In this document: positions 1 to 5,808 of the stretch, piece after piece
How the letters are laid out: each line of letters starts with the position of its first letter
Numbering within the stretch: the first letter of the stretch is position 1
DNA from: Blastocatellia bacterium
GTDB taxonomy: Bacteria; Acidobacteriota; Blastocatellia; Pyrinomonadales; Pyrinomonadaceae
NCBI GenBank assembly: GCA_003175865.1
Contig: PSRF01000251.1
Span: forward strand, 1 to 12,300
Direction of reading: 5' to 3'
Length of the DNA: 12,300 nt
The notes under the pieces: generated by a model
Told to the model about the DNA's origin: nothing
The model's input: the letters and a program-made list of their open reading frames with translations, nothing else
Database searches by the model: none
Translations under genes and position numbers: made by a program

Positions 1-166
1 TTGAGCCGCACCCCGGACACTGCAAACCGGTAATCATGCGAAACGGGCATCCGGGAAAGAAGCCGGTCTTTCCAGGCTCAAAGAAATACACGTACATTGA
101 GACGACGCCGAGCAACAACCAGACAGCTACGACCCCAAGTCGTCTATTCATCCACTCGCTTGTCAT
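1..166 (-). CDS. DUF2752 family membrane protein (partial, 3' end off the left edge)
   Basis: Translating the minus strand from the ATG at 166-164 gives 55 open residues that run off the window. Residues 10-28 form one hydrophobic helix (LGVVAVWLLLGVVSMYVYF). The segment that follows carries GCPFRMITGLQCPGCGS, with Cys40, Cys50 and Cys53. The CPGCG motif after a first membrane helix is the hallmark of DUF2752, a family of small membrane proteins of unknown function, usually about 100-150 residues long. Roughly the second half, including further helices, is therefore missing. It lies 72 bp downstream of the TM2 gene on the same strand and is probably the last visible gene of that operon. No strong ribosome binding site precedes the ATG at 166; an alternative in-frame ATG at 151 would remove only five residues. 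The family call is from motif recognition; function is unknown. Confidence 0.83.
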   Translation of the reverse strand, partial: MTSEWMNRRLGVVAVWLLLGVVSMYVYFFEPGKTGFFPGCPFRMITGLQCPGCGS

Positions 167-238
167 TGACGTAAAGCTAACACGAAGGGCGTGAAGAAAG
201 TAGTATTGTGAAGAGTAGTGAGGTGCAGGGCTGGAACT

Positions 239-637
239 TCAGAACCAGCCCCTCTTGTTTTGGATGTAAGTGCGAACAAAGTCTTCGTCGGTTTTTGTTA
301 GATAGATGATTCCTTCGATCAAACCGACAACCCCGCCAGCACCACAGGTAACAACGGTGATAACGATCTGAATGATTCCTTCGGTGGTGTAGCCCAGGAT
401 AAACTTGTGAACACCGAGACTTCCGATCAGGATTCCGCAAATTCCAGCGATGATCTTTTTGTCGGCACCCAATTGTTTCCAGTCAGTCATTGCACCCTGA
501 TTTACTGACTGCATCGGCTGATAGCCACCGCCACTACCTATTCCTCCACTGACCGGACTGAGTGGTGACTGACAGTTTGAACAGAACTGTGCATTCTCAT
601 CATTCATCGCGCCGCACTTTGTGCAGTATCTTGTCAT
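239..637 (-). CDS. Zinc-ribbon plus TM2 domain membrane protein
   Basis: The 132-residue protein has two parts. Residues 5-22 form a zinc ribbon with two CxxC knuckles (Cys5/Cys8 and Cys19/Cys22; YCTKCG and FCSNC). After a Gly/Ser-rich linker (about 30-50), residues 58-115 form a TM2 domain: two hydrophobic helices around the motif GVHKFILGY..EGIIQI, ending in GLIEGIIYL. TM2 proteins are small two-helix inner-membrane proteins with no general assigned function. A zinc-ribbon front end is common in bacterial versions and could serve protein-protein contact. The start ATG at 637 is supported by GGAG about 11 nt upstream on the minus strand. It lies between the CD225 gene (57-bp gap) and the DUF2752 gene (72-bp gap), all on the same strand. 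The domain calls are firm; the role is unknown. Confidence 0.9.
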   Translation of the reverse strand: MTRYCTKCGAMNDENAQFCSNCQSPLSPVSGGIGSGGGYQPMQSVNQGAMTDWKQLGADKKIIAGICGILIGSLGVHKFILGYTTEGIIQIVITVVTCGAGGVVGLIEGIIYLTKTDEDFVRTYIQNKRGWF

Positions 638-694
638 CTCGTCTTACTCTCCGATTTTCGTAACAGTTGACACTCGATCAGTTGTCAGTTTCGG

Positions 695-988
695 TCAGTG
701 ATTGCCGAAAATACTCATACTGACGCCGAGTACCATGCCGATGATATAGAGTATCCAGCAGACCGCACCAATTCCCAGAAAGATGTAACTGAACAACTTT
801 GCTTTCTTCGAAGCATCCATCGCTCCGGGAAGATCCCCAGCCTTCACCTTACCATTTACCTGTGCTGCAAAAATGATCGAAATGATTCCGAGCGGGAAAC
901 AACAGATCGCAGACAGTATGGCCGGTATCAGGTAATTCGGCACTGTCTCCGTGGGAGTAGCTGGAGGAGGATTCCATTCTTGCGCCAT
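695..988 (-). CDS. CD225/dispanin family small membrane protein
   Basis: The 97-residue protein starts with a short Pro-rich cytoplasmic-type tail (residues 6-17). A first hydrophobic segment (about 19-42) contains the double cysteine CCFPLGI (Cys29, Cys30). A conserved loop follows with QVNGKVKAGDLPGAMDASKKAK (43-64), then a second membrane helix (66-90). The order 'CC-x-PLG / VN.K...GD..GA..AS..AK / helix' is the signature of CD225/dispanin, the family that includes vertebrate IFITM proteins; bacterial members are widespread but largely uncharacterised. The start ATG at 988 has AGGAGA seven nt upstream, a good ribosome binding site. Neighbours on the same strand are a multi-pass membrane protein upstream (55-bp gap) and the TM2 protein downstream. 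The family call is confident; the bacterial role is not established. Confidence 0.88.
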   Translation of the reverse strand: MAQEWNPPPATPTETVPNYLIPAILSAICCFPLGIISIIFAAQVNGKVKAGDLPGAMDASKKAKLFSYIFLGIGAVCWILYIIGMVLGVSMSIFGNH

Positions 989-1043
989 TCAATTTTCTCC
1001 TGACTTTGAGACTACGTTCGAAAGACAAGCAAGACTCACCAAA

Positions 1044-1532
1044 CTAAGTGCCATAACTTGGCGGAGGTGGCGGGGCGCCCTTTCGCTTTTCGAAAATGGT
1101 AACTGCGATAAGACCTCCCAGTGTCGAAAAGATCGCCAGAATAATTGCGCCCAGGATGGTCCGAACGATTGCGCCAGCGACGGTCTGACTAGCCATCATT
1201 TGCTGTCGCATCATCTCAACTTGACCTGGGTTGTACTGCGCCACAAAGTTTAAAAGCACATTGGCAACAGCAGTGCCGACGAGCAATTGGATGGGCAGAC
1301 CAATTACAACGTAGATGGCACCGCCAATCAAACCAGCGATCGCGCCGAGCAGTGCTCCGTCGCCCACGCTAACAGGCGTCGGCGAGCTTTTGATGTACAA
1401 GTGCGACGCCAATACGCCGCCGAGAATTGCCCACAGACAACAGCAGACATTGCCCAGGTTAATAATTGGAATGACTGAGAGCAGACCAAGGACTACTCCC
1501 CCGATTACGGCTGGCTTTATTTTGTCGTTCAT
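1044..1532 (-). CDS. Hypothetical multi-pass membrane protein with Pro-rich C-terminus
   Basis: I do not recognise a named family. With the ATG at 1532 the product is 162 residues, with hydrophobic stretches at about 8-27, 29-47, 60-80 and/or 81-97, and 117-146, so four or five membrane segments. Cys30-Cys32 are consecutive (VCCCLW). A polar, Met/Gln-rich stretch (about 99-116, VEMMRQQMM) separates the last helix from the others. The protein ends in a basic cluster (EKRKG) followed by five prolines and SYGT. The reading frame can be extended to a TTG at 1568 (174 residues), but the ATG is preceded by a GGGAAGAG purine run about 10 nt upstream, so I prefer it. The gene is first in the four-gene minus-strand run and has a plausible promoter at 1613-1641. 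It is a real gene by its coherent membrane topology; function unknown. Confidence 0.75.
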   Translation of the reverse strand: MNDKIKPAVIGGVVLGLLSVIPIINLGNVCCCLWAILGGVLASHLYIKSSPTPVSVGDGALLGAIAGLIGGAIYVVIGLPIQLLVGTAVANVLLNFVAQYNPGQVEMMRQQMMASQTVAGAIVRTILGAIILAIFSTLGGLIAVTIFEKRKGAPPPPPSYGT

Positions 1533-1568
1533 CTGACTTGTACTCTTCCCGGACGTAAGCTCAGACAA

Positions 1569-1789
1569 CGGAAGCTTTTAATGTTTGAAGGATGGTTCGT
1601 TAACGCTGTGAATAACTAACAAAGCGACGGACGATTGTCAACAAAATTGGCCGGAAATCTTTGTGTTTCTGAGCTTTGCAAGAAACCATGTTTCAAGAGC
1701 TGACCAACGACGGCTGACGTACGCTGAGTCCATGTTGCCATCGCGAGCGCTTGAGGTATCTCCATCGCTTGAGTGATGGTAGTTTCGAG
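1569..1789. other. Intergenic region between the export gene and the membrane operon
   Basis: This 221-bp stretch between two minus-strand genes holds the promoter candidate at 1613-1641. It also has a small hairpin at 1762-1779 (7-bp stem with one G-U pair, loop TTGA) and an 8-bp direct repeat CGCTTGAG at 1748-1755 and 1766-1773. No T-tract follows the hairpin on either strand, so I do not call it a terminator. No coding potential was recognised. Confidence 0.5.
1613..1641 (-). promoter_or_regulatory. Putative promoter of the small membrane-protein operon
   Basis: On the minus strand a perfect TTGACA (1641-1636) is followed by a 17-nt spacer and TAGTTA (1618-1613). The -35 box is consensus and the spacing ideal, but the -10 box is weak. 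It lies about 80 bp in front of the ATG at 1532, directly upstream of the four-gene run. Confidence 0.4.
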
Positions 1790-3196
1790 CTAGCGAAGGA
1801 CCTCGATGCGATCGCCTGGTTGGAGTTTTGGATCCGGGATTTTTCCCGCCTTGATTTCCTTGATACTAAAACGAGTGGTCACGAGGCGTGAGTCAGAATC
1901 TTCTCTGGAAATCTCGACCACGCTTGCGTTCTGACGTTGAGTCCCACCCGCCGCCAAAATCGCTTGAAGTAGCGTAATGCCAGGCTGAAAGACCTTCTGT
2001 CCGGGATAGTTGATCCTGCCGGCAATGTAATAAAACTCCTCTTGGCGACCTGATACTGAAAGTACGTCGCCTGGCAACACCGTTACATTCATTGACGCGG
2101 GATCACTCAGGTTAAGACTCTGTCCCGATGCCCCTGAGCGCATGATGACAACACGACCTGCATCATTCCGGAGTTGTGATTCGGCGAGCACGACGTAGAG
2201 CGGCACAGCTTCTCGTCTCAAGTACTTTGTCCCCGGGCTCACTACGAGACCAGTTACTACAACTGAGTGACTCGAGTACTGTCTGACGCCAACTGATACT
2301 TGTGTGCCATCGTTTACTGCTCGACGCTTGAGTTCCGTACTGATGCGCGTCTGAATCTCGTCTACCGTTAATCCGGCCACTTGTATTGGCCCACCGGCGA
2401 TTGGCATGTCGATAAGGCCGCCGGCGATCACGGTGAATAACGTTGATCTGCCCGATGCGGAGTTAAGTACGCGAATGTCGAGGACGTCTCCTACGCCGAC
2501 GCGATAAATCTCTGTCAACGGCGATTCTTTTGTTGATGTCTCAGAGTTTGTGTTGACGTTAGGGGTTGGCGTTGTTTTAGGTGCGGTCGGCAGAGTTGTT
2601 GGTTCAGTGGGCTTAGTCTCAGCGTTCGTTGCTCTTTGCTCGATGCCCGGCAGATCGTCCTTAATAATGCGATACAAAACATTCGCGAGGGACATGTCGA
2701 TTTGCAGTAACAGCTTGTATTCGTCTACTGCCTCGTTACGCTTGCCGACCACGTACGACATCATCCCGATCTGAAAGTGTGCTTCCGCCCAATTTGGTTT
2801 TGACTTCGATGCTAGTTTGAATGATTCGAGTGCGTCTTTGTACGACTTTGTTTTTGAGTATGCGATGCCGAGTCCGAAGTTTGTTTGCGCATCATTGGGT
2901 CGAATTCGCAACGATTGCTTAAAGGCTTCAATGGCATCCGCAAAGCTACCTTTTTCCGAAAGTGCTAGTCCTGACTGGTAGAACTTTTCAGCCTCAGAAC
3001 TTAAAGCCGGCTCGTTGGAGTCGGTTTTCGCAGCCGCGGATGTTCGCTCGGTAGCCGTTAAAGCAGCCGTCGGGTTTTTCGTCTGCTCTGCCAAAGGCTT
3101 TTGCAGATCATCAGTGCTTTGTTGCGCTGATACGCAAAAAAACGTGCCAAAGATGATAACGACAAGTAGCGCAGCGGGGGAGATAGGTGTTTTCAT
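1790..3196 (-). CDS. TPR-containing polysaccharide biosynthesis/export protein (Wza/OPX class)
   Basis: The 468-residue protein begins with a signal peptide (residues 1-24; hydrophobic core 9-20, likely cut after VSA before Gln25). A low-complexity linker follows, then about three TPR units at 68-169 (AEKFYQSGLALSEKG, DAQTNFGLGIAYSK and AEAHFQIGMMSYVVG start the units). A second Thr/Pro-rich linker spans 190-227. Residues 228-305 are a Poly_export domain (YRVGVGDVLDIRV opening). Two SLBB-type beta-grasp repeats follow at about 310-375 and 388-448, the second with YIAGRINYPGQ and LLQAILAAGG. The end is LQPGDRIEV. Wza-type proteins form the outer-membrane exit channel for capsular or exopolysaccharide. 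This one is longer than usual because of the TPRs and lacks a clear lipobox (Cys21 is preceded by TFF). No partner export genes are visible. The start ATG has no clear ribosome binding site. Confidence 0.9.
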   Translation of the reverse strand: MKTPISPAALLVVIIFGTFFCVSAQQSTDDLQKPLAEQTKNPTAALTATERTSAAAKTDSNEPALSSEAEKFYQSGLALSEKGSFADAIEAFKQSLRIRPNDAQTNFGLGIAYSKTKSYKDALESFKLASKSKPNWAEAHFQIGMMSYVVGKRNEAVDEYKLLLQIDMSLANVLYRIIKDDLPGIEQRATNAETKPTEPTTLPTAPKTTPTPNVNTNSETSTKESPLTEIYRVGVGDVLDIRVLNSASGRSTLFTVIAGGLIDMPIAGGPIQVAGLTVDEIQTRISTELKRRAVNDGTQVSVGVRQYSSHSVVVTGLVVSPGTKYLRREAVPLYVVLAESQLRNDAGRVVIMRSGASGQSLNLSDPASMNVTVLPGDVLSVSGRQEEFYYIAGRINYPGQKVFQPGITLLQAILAAGGTQRQNASVVEISREDSDSRLVTTRFSIKEIKAGKIPDPKLQPGDRIEVLR

Positions 3197-3275
3197 AAGC
3201 TGAGTGAACTGCTTGAGATTCCGACTCTAAGGAAGACTCTGAATGAAGTGTTTGCGTGGTCGCTTAGTGCCCGGG

Positions 3276-3303
3276 ATTATACACCATGGGGCTGTAACGT
3301 TAC
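3276..3303 (-). promoter_or_regulatory. Putative promoter with palindromic site for the export gene
   Basis: On the minus strand a perfect TATAAT lies at 3281-3276, about 80 bp in front of the ATG at 3196. No good -35 hexamer exists at the right spacing. Instead a perfect 10-bp palindrome GTAACGTTAC (3294-3303) overlaps the -35 position, which would fit an activator or repressor site. This is inference from position and symmetry only. Confidence 0.4.
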
Positions 3304-3407
3304 GCCTGACGGGTACTTGCCCGGAGGCGTTTCTTTCTCTGAACAGGTGGAAACTAATAATTGACGTGGATTTCCGGTGTCCAGACTCCGGGAATCTGCG
3401 GATCGTC

Positions 3408-3416
3408 TGCTATAGT
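3408..3416 (+). promoter_or_regulatory. Putative extended -10 promoter for the radical-SAM/methyltransferase pair
   Basis: TGC followed by TATAGT forms an extended -10 element (TGnTATAGT), about 100 bp upstream of the ATG at 3520. No convincing -35 box is present, which extended -10 promoters can tolerate. Confidence 0.33.
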
Positions 3417-3519
3417 GAGCGTTTGCCTGCAGGGTAAGATTCGTGACTAACTATCGGTATTCAGGCAATAAGCGTAAGTAAACGTGGAGTTTTATAGATC
3501 GACAATCTGAGATTCAGTT

Positions 3520-4866
3520 ATGTACGAGTTTGCAGTTACACCAGCCGTTACCAACATCCGGCGACGTGGAGTCGAGATTTCTGAAGTCGAGCCCGAAGGC
3601 CTCGGAGCTGAAATGGAGTTGGAACCAGGAGACCGGATTATTAAGGTCAACGGAAAAATAGTTCGTGACTATCTCGATTTCCGTTTCCAGACTGCCGGTG
3701 AAACTGAGTTAGTTCTCGAGATTCGCAAAAAGAGTGGTGAAGACTGGGAGGTCGAACTGGAGCGAAGCGAGGATGAAGACTTTGGCTTCAGTTTTGAACA
3801 GATAGTTCCGCGTCAGTGTGCAAACGCCTGCATCTTTTGTTTTTGCAACGGCAATCCTCAGGACGCGCGCCCGTCGTTATTTATTAAAGACGAAGATGTT
3901 CGGTTGTCCTTTCTTTACGGCAACTACACCACTCTCACGTCACTTACCGAAGACGAGTTGAAAAGAATAATTGAGCAGCGGTTGTCTCCTCAGTATGTAT
4001 CTGTTCACGCAACCGATCCGGACGTGCGAGCTTACCTCCTCGGAATCGAGAGAGAACGCGCTGACATCAGCGACAAGCTGCAACGATTGCTCGATGCCCA
4101 TATTGAAGTTCACGCACAAGTTGTTTTGTGCCCCGGTATCAATGACGGCGGAGTGCTGGAAAGAACCATTCAGGACCTGGCTGCTGAGTTTCCAAGAATC
4201 ACGAGTGTTGCAATCGTGCCGCTCGGTCTTACTCGCTACAACACTGATTCACGTTTGACCGCTGTGTCACCCGAGTTCTGCCGAGGGGTGATCGATCAGG
4301 TCGAGGCGCAACAAGAAATTGTGAAAGCTAAACTTGGAACTAACTTCGCATTCCTCGGCGATGAAATTTATTTGCGAGCCGGCAGAAATGTTCCTGCGCG
4401 AAATCATTATGGCGACTATCCGCAAATTGAAGATGGAGTTGGGATGGTCCGTTCATTCAACGCGAAGTTCTCATCATTGTTTCGACGCCTTGAGCGCAAA
4501 CAGGCTCATAAACTTTCGAAGAGTTCTGGGACCATTCTCACTGGAACACTGTTCGCGCCGATTCTTCGCAAGTTAGTTGATAAACTGAATGCGAAGTTTC
4601 ATAGTCGATTATCAGTGGTTGCGGTTGAGAATAACTACTTCGGTGGAGATGTTTCTGTAGCAGGTTTAGTTACTGGTTCAGATCTAGTTTCGGCTCGTGA
4701 ACGGATTGAAGGCGACTTCGCCATTATTCCACGACAGATGCTCAAGAGTGATGAAGCGATTTTTCTAGATGGCATGAAATTCGACGAGCTGACGCACCAC
4801 CTGGGTCTGCCTGTTCACGCTGTGAACATGATCGAGTTCGAAGATCTTCTGTTAAGTCGCAACTGA
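3520..4866 (+). CDS. PDZ/radical SAM/DUF512 protein
   Basis: The 448-residue protein matches the DUF512 (TIGR03279-type) family in layout and length. Residues 12-70 form a PDZ-like domain (SEVEPEGLGAEMELEPGD, then IIKVNGK). Residues 100-107 hold a CxxxCxxC iron-sulphur motif (Cys100, Cys104, Cys107) in the context CIFCFCNG, followed by IKDEDVRLSFLYGNYTTLT (122-140), a strongly conserved block of this family. The centre (155-260) has the radical-SAM-like barrel strands YVSVHATDP and VHAQVVLCPGINDG. Residues 278-284 give FLGDEIY. The C-terminal DUF512 part has VAVENNYFGGDVSVAGLVTGSDL (367-389). The cluster would bind a [4Fe-4S] centre and S-adenosylmethionine; the reaction is not known. An extra Cys109 right after the motif is unusual. 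The methyltransferase gene follows after 9 bp, suggesting one transcript. Confidence 0.92.
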   Translation: MYEFAVTPAVTNIRRRGVEISEVEPEGLGAEMELEPGDRIIKVNGKIVRDYLDFRFQTAGETELVLEIRKKSGEDWEVELERSEDEDFGFSFEQIVPRQCANACIFCFCNGNPQDARPSLFIKDEDVRLSFLYGNYTTLTSLTEDELKRIIEQRLSPQYVSVHATDPDVRAYLLGIERERADISDKLQRLLDAHIEVHAQVVLCPGINDGGVLERTIQDLAAEFPRITSVAIVPLGLTRYNTDSRLTAVSPEFCRGVIDQVEAQQEIVKAKLGTNFAFLGDEIYLRAGRNVPARNHYGDYPQIEDGVGMVRSFNAKFSSLFRRLERKQAHKLSKSSGTILTGTLFAPILRKLVDKLNAKFHSRLSVVAVENNYFGGDVSVAGLVTGSDLVSARERIEGDFAIIPRQMLKSDEAIFLDGMKFDELTHHLGLPVHAVNMIEFEDLLLSRN

Positions 4867-4875
4867 ACTCAGTCA

Positions 4876-5466
4876 ATGAGAAACACCGCACACGCACCTG
4901 CACTTACTAAAAAAGTTCTGGACGTCGGGTGTGGTCAAAACAAAACACCGGGCGCGGTTGGTGTCGATGCGAACCCAAGAAGTCACGCGGACGTTATTCA
5001 CGATCTCGGCGCCTTCCCATATCCATTCAGCGACAACGAATTCGATGAGATAGTTTGCAGGCATGTAATCGAACACGTTCCCGATGTGTTGCGATTCGTG
5101 GCTGAGCTTCATCGAATTACAAAACCAGATGGAGTTCTAAAGATAGTTACTCCACACTACTCCAATCCCGATTGGGCAACTGATCCAACACATCGAAATC
5201 ATTTCAACAGTTACTCGTTTAATTGCTTTGTTCCCAGCATAACCCCTTTTCCATTTTATACGGACGTCGAGTTGCGACCCGTGAAGACGTACGTAAGTCT
5301 TGCGAATCTCTGGAAAGCCTTCGGATTGGAGTTCCTTGTGAATTTGGATCAGCGGTGGCCGGGACTTCGCTTCACCAGAAAATTCTGGGAGTTCTACCTC
5401 TCGAATGTTTTTCGTGGGAAAGAATTGACGTTTGAGTTTGCCGTGGTTAAATCTAGGTTCGGTTAG
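4876..5466 (+). CDS. Class I SAM-dependent methyltransferase
   Basis: The 196-residue protein shows the Rossmann-type methyltransferase motifs in order. Motif I, the SAM glycine loop, is VLDVGCGQNKTPG at 14-26. An acidic residue in VGVDANP (28-34) would bind the ribose. Motif III/IV is FDEIVCRHVIEHV (56-68), and LHRITKPDGVLKIVTPHY (78-95) is the post-motif strand. A segment HYSNPDWATDPTHRNHFNSYSF (94-115) resembles methyltransferases often found near glycan genes, but the acceptor cannot be named. The C-terminal 60 residues are rich in aromatics and Arg/Lys. The start ATG lies 9 bp after the stop of the radical-SAM gene with no good ribosome binding site of its own, so translation may be coupled. 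A likely terminator lies just after its stop codon, at 5483-5517. Confidence 0.9.
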   Translation: MRNTAHAPALTKKVLDVGCGQNKTPGAVGVDANPRSHADVIHDLGAFPYPFSDNEFDEIVCRHVIEHVPDVLRFVAELHRITKPDGVLKIVTPHYSNPDWATDPTHRNHFNSYSFNCFVPSITPFPFYTDVELRPVKTYVSLANLWKAFGLEFLVNLDQRWPGLRFTRKFWEFYLSNVFRGKELTFEFAVVKSRFG

Positions 5467-5482
5467 TTCAGCCATCGACAGC

Positions 5483-5517
5483 ACGGACCTTTGCCAATGC
5501 GCCAAGTCCGTTTCTTC
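5483..5517 (+). terminator. Probable intrinsic terminator after the methyltransferase gene
   Basis: A hairpin pairs ACGGAC plus TTG (5483-5488, 5490-5492) with CAA plus GTCCGT (5503-5511). C5489 is bulged and the loop is 9 nt. The T-rich run TTTCTTC (5511-5517) follows directly. It lies 17 bp after the stop codon at 5466, where an intrinsic terminator is expected. Confidence 0.55.
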
Positions 5518-5559
5518 GCAACACTTCACTGCTGCAAAACAAAATCACAGTCCAATAAT

Positions 5560-5589
5560 TTGAATAGAAATCCAGAAAACTGGTATTGT
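5560..5589 (+). promoter_or_regulatory. Putative promoter of the Oar-like receptor gene
   Basis: TTGAAT (5560-5565), an 18-nt spacer and TATTGT (5584-5589) match the sigma-70 pattern at five of six and four or five of six positions. A TG at 5581-5582 gives an extended -10 (TGGTATTGT). The region is AT-rich and lies directly after the upstream terminator. Confidence 0.42.
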
Positions 5590-5633
5590 ATGCACGCTTT
5601 TCCTAATAGCGACTTCGAAAAATCGTATCTTTT

Positions 5634-5662
5634 GCAATTACGTCTTGCGGCTCAGTAATTGC
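5634..5662. repeat. Perfect 8-bp inverted repeat in the receptor leader
   Basis: GCAATTAC (5634-5641) and GTAATTGC (5655-5662) are exact reverse complements with a 13-nt spacer. They lie about 45-75 bp downstream of the proposed -10 box. The arrangement could be a dimeric regulator site or a weak RNA hairpin; sequence alone does not decide. Confidence 0.45.
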
Positions 5663-5808
5663 CTAAAGTTACAACAAAATAAAGCTCGTTCTGTTCGTTC
5701 GGGCTGTTCCCTTTTCTAACCTCAAAAGAAGTGGTCGGTTCTTCAAGAGTTACTCGGGGAGTTCCGTTTCCCGGGGTAAGGGTTAAAACCATTTTGGAGG
5801 ATTACGTG

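Larger units (their letters stand above)
3197..3519. other. Divergent intergenic regulatory region
   Basis: These 323 bp separate the minus-strand export gene from the plus-strand radical-SAM gene. They contain a minus-strand -10 box and palindrome (3276-3303) and a plus-strand extended -10 (3408-3416), listed separately. A 64-codon open frame at 3243-3437 has no recognisable protein features or ribosome binding site and is not called as a gene. Confidence 0.6.
5467..5808 (+). other. Leader/regulatory region of the Oar-like receptor gene
   Basis: This 342-bp region holds the terminator at 5483-5517, a promoter candidate at 5560-5589, an inverted repeat at 5634-5662 and the receptor ribosome binding site GGAGG at 5796-5800. 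If the promoter is right, the transcript carries an untranslated leader of about 210 nt. No small gene with convincing features is seen in it. Confidence 0.5.

Noticed and set aside
698..1253. Plus-strand open frames opposite the CD225 and multi-pass genes.
   Set aside because: Their products are Arg/His-rich without structure, and the minus strand encodes clear families with good ribosome binding sites.
1533..1568. TTG start at 1568 for the multi-pass membrane protein.
   Set aside because: The extra 12 polar residues add nothing recognisable, and the purine-rich site favours the ATG at 1532. The longer form cannot be fully excluded.
1762..1779. Small hairpin after the export gene, considered as a terminator.
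   Set aside because: The stem is only 7 bp with a G-U pair, and no T-tract follows on either strand.
3243..3437. 64-codon plus-strand open frame in the divergent intergenic region.
   Set aside because: No ribosome binding site, no domain or membrane feature, and it covers the likely minus-strand promoter.
5731..5808. N-terminal extension of the receptor from the GTG at 5731.
   Set aside because: It would place 26 residues before a complete signal peptide, while the ATG at 5809 has a strong GGAGG at ideal spacing.
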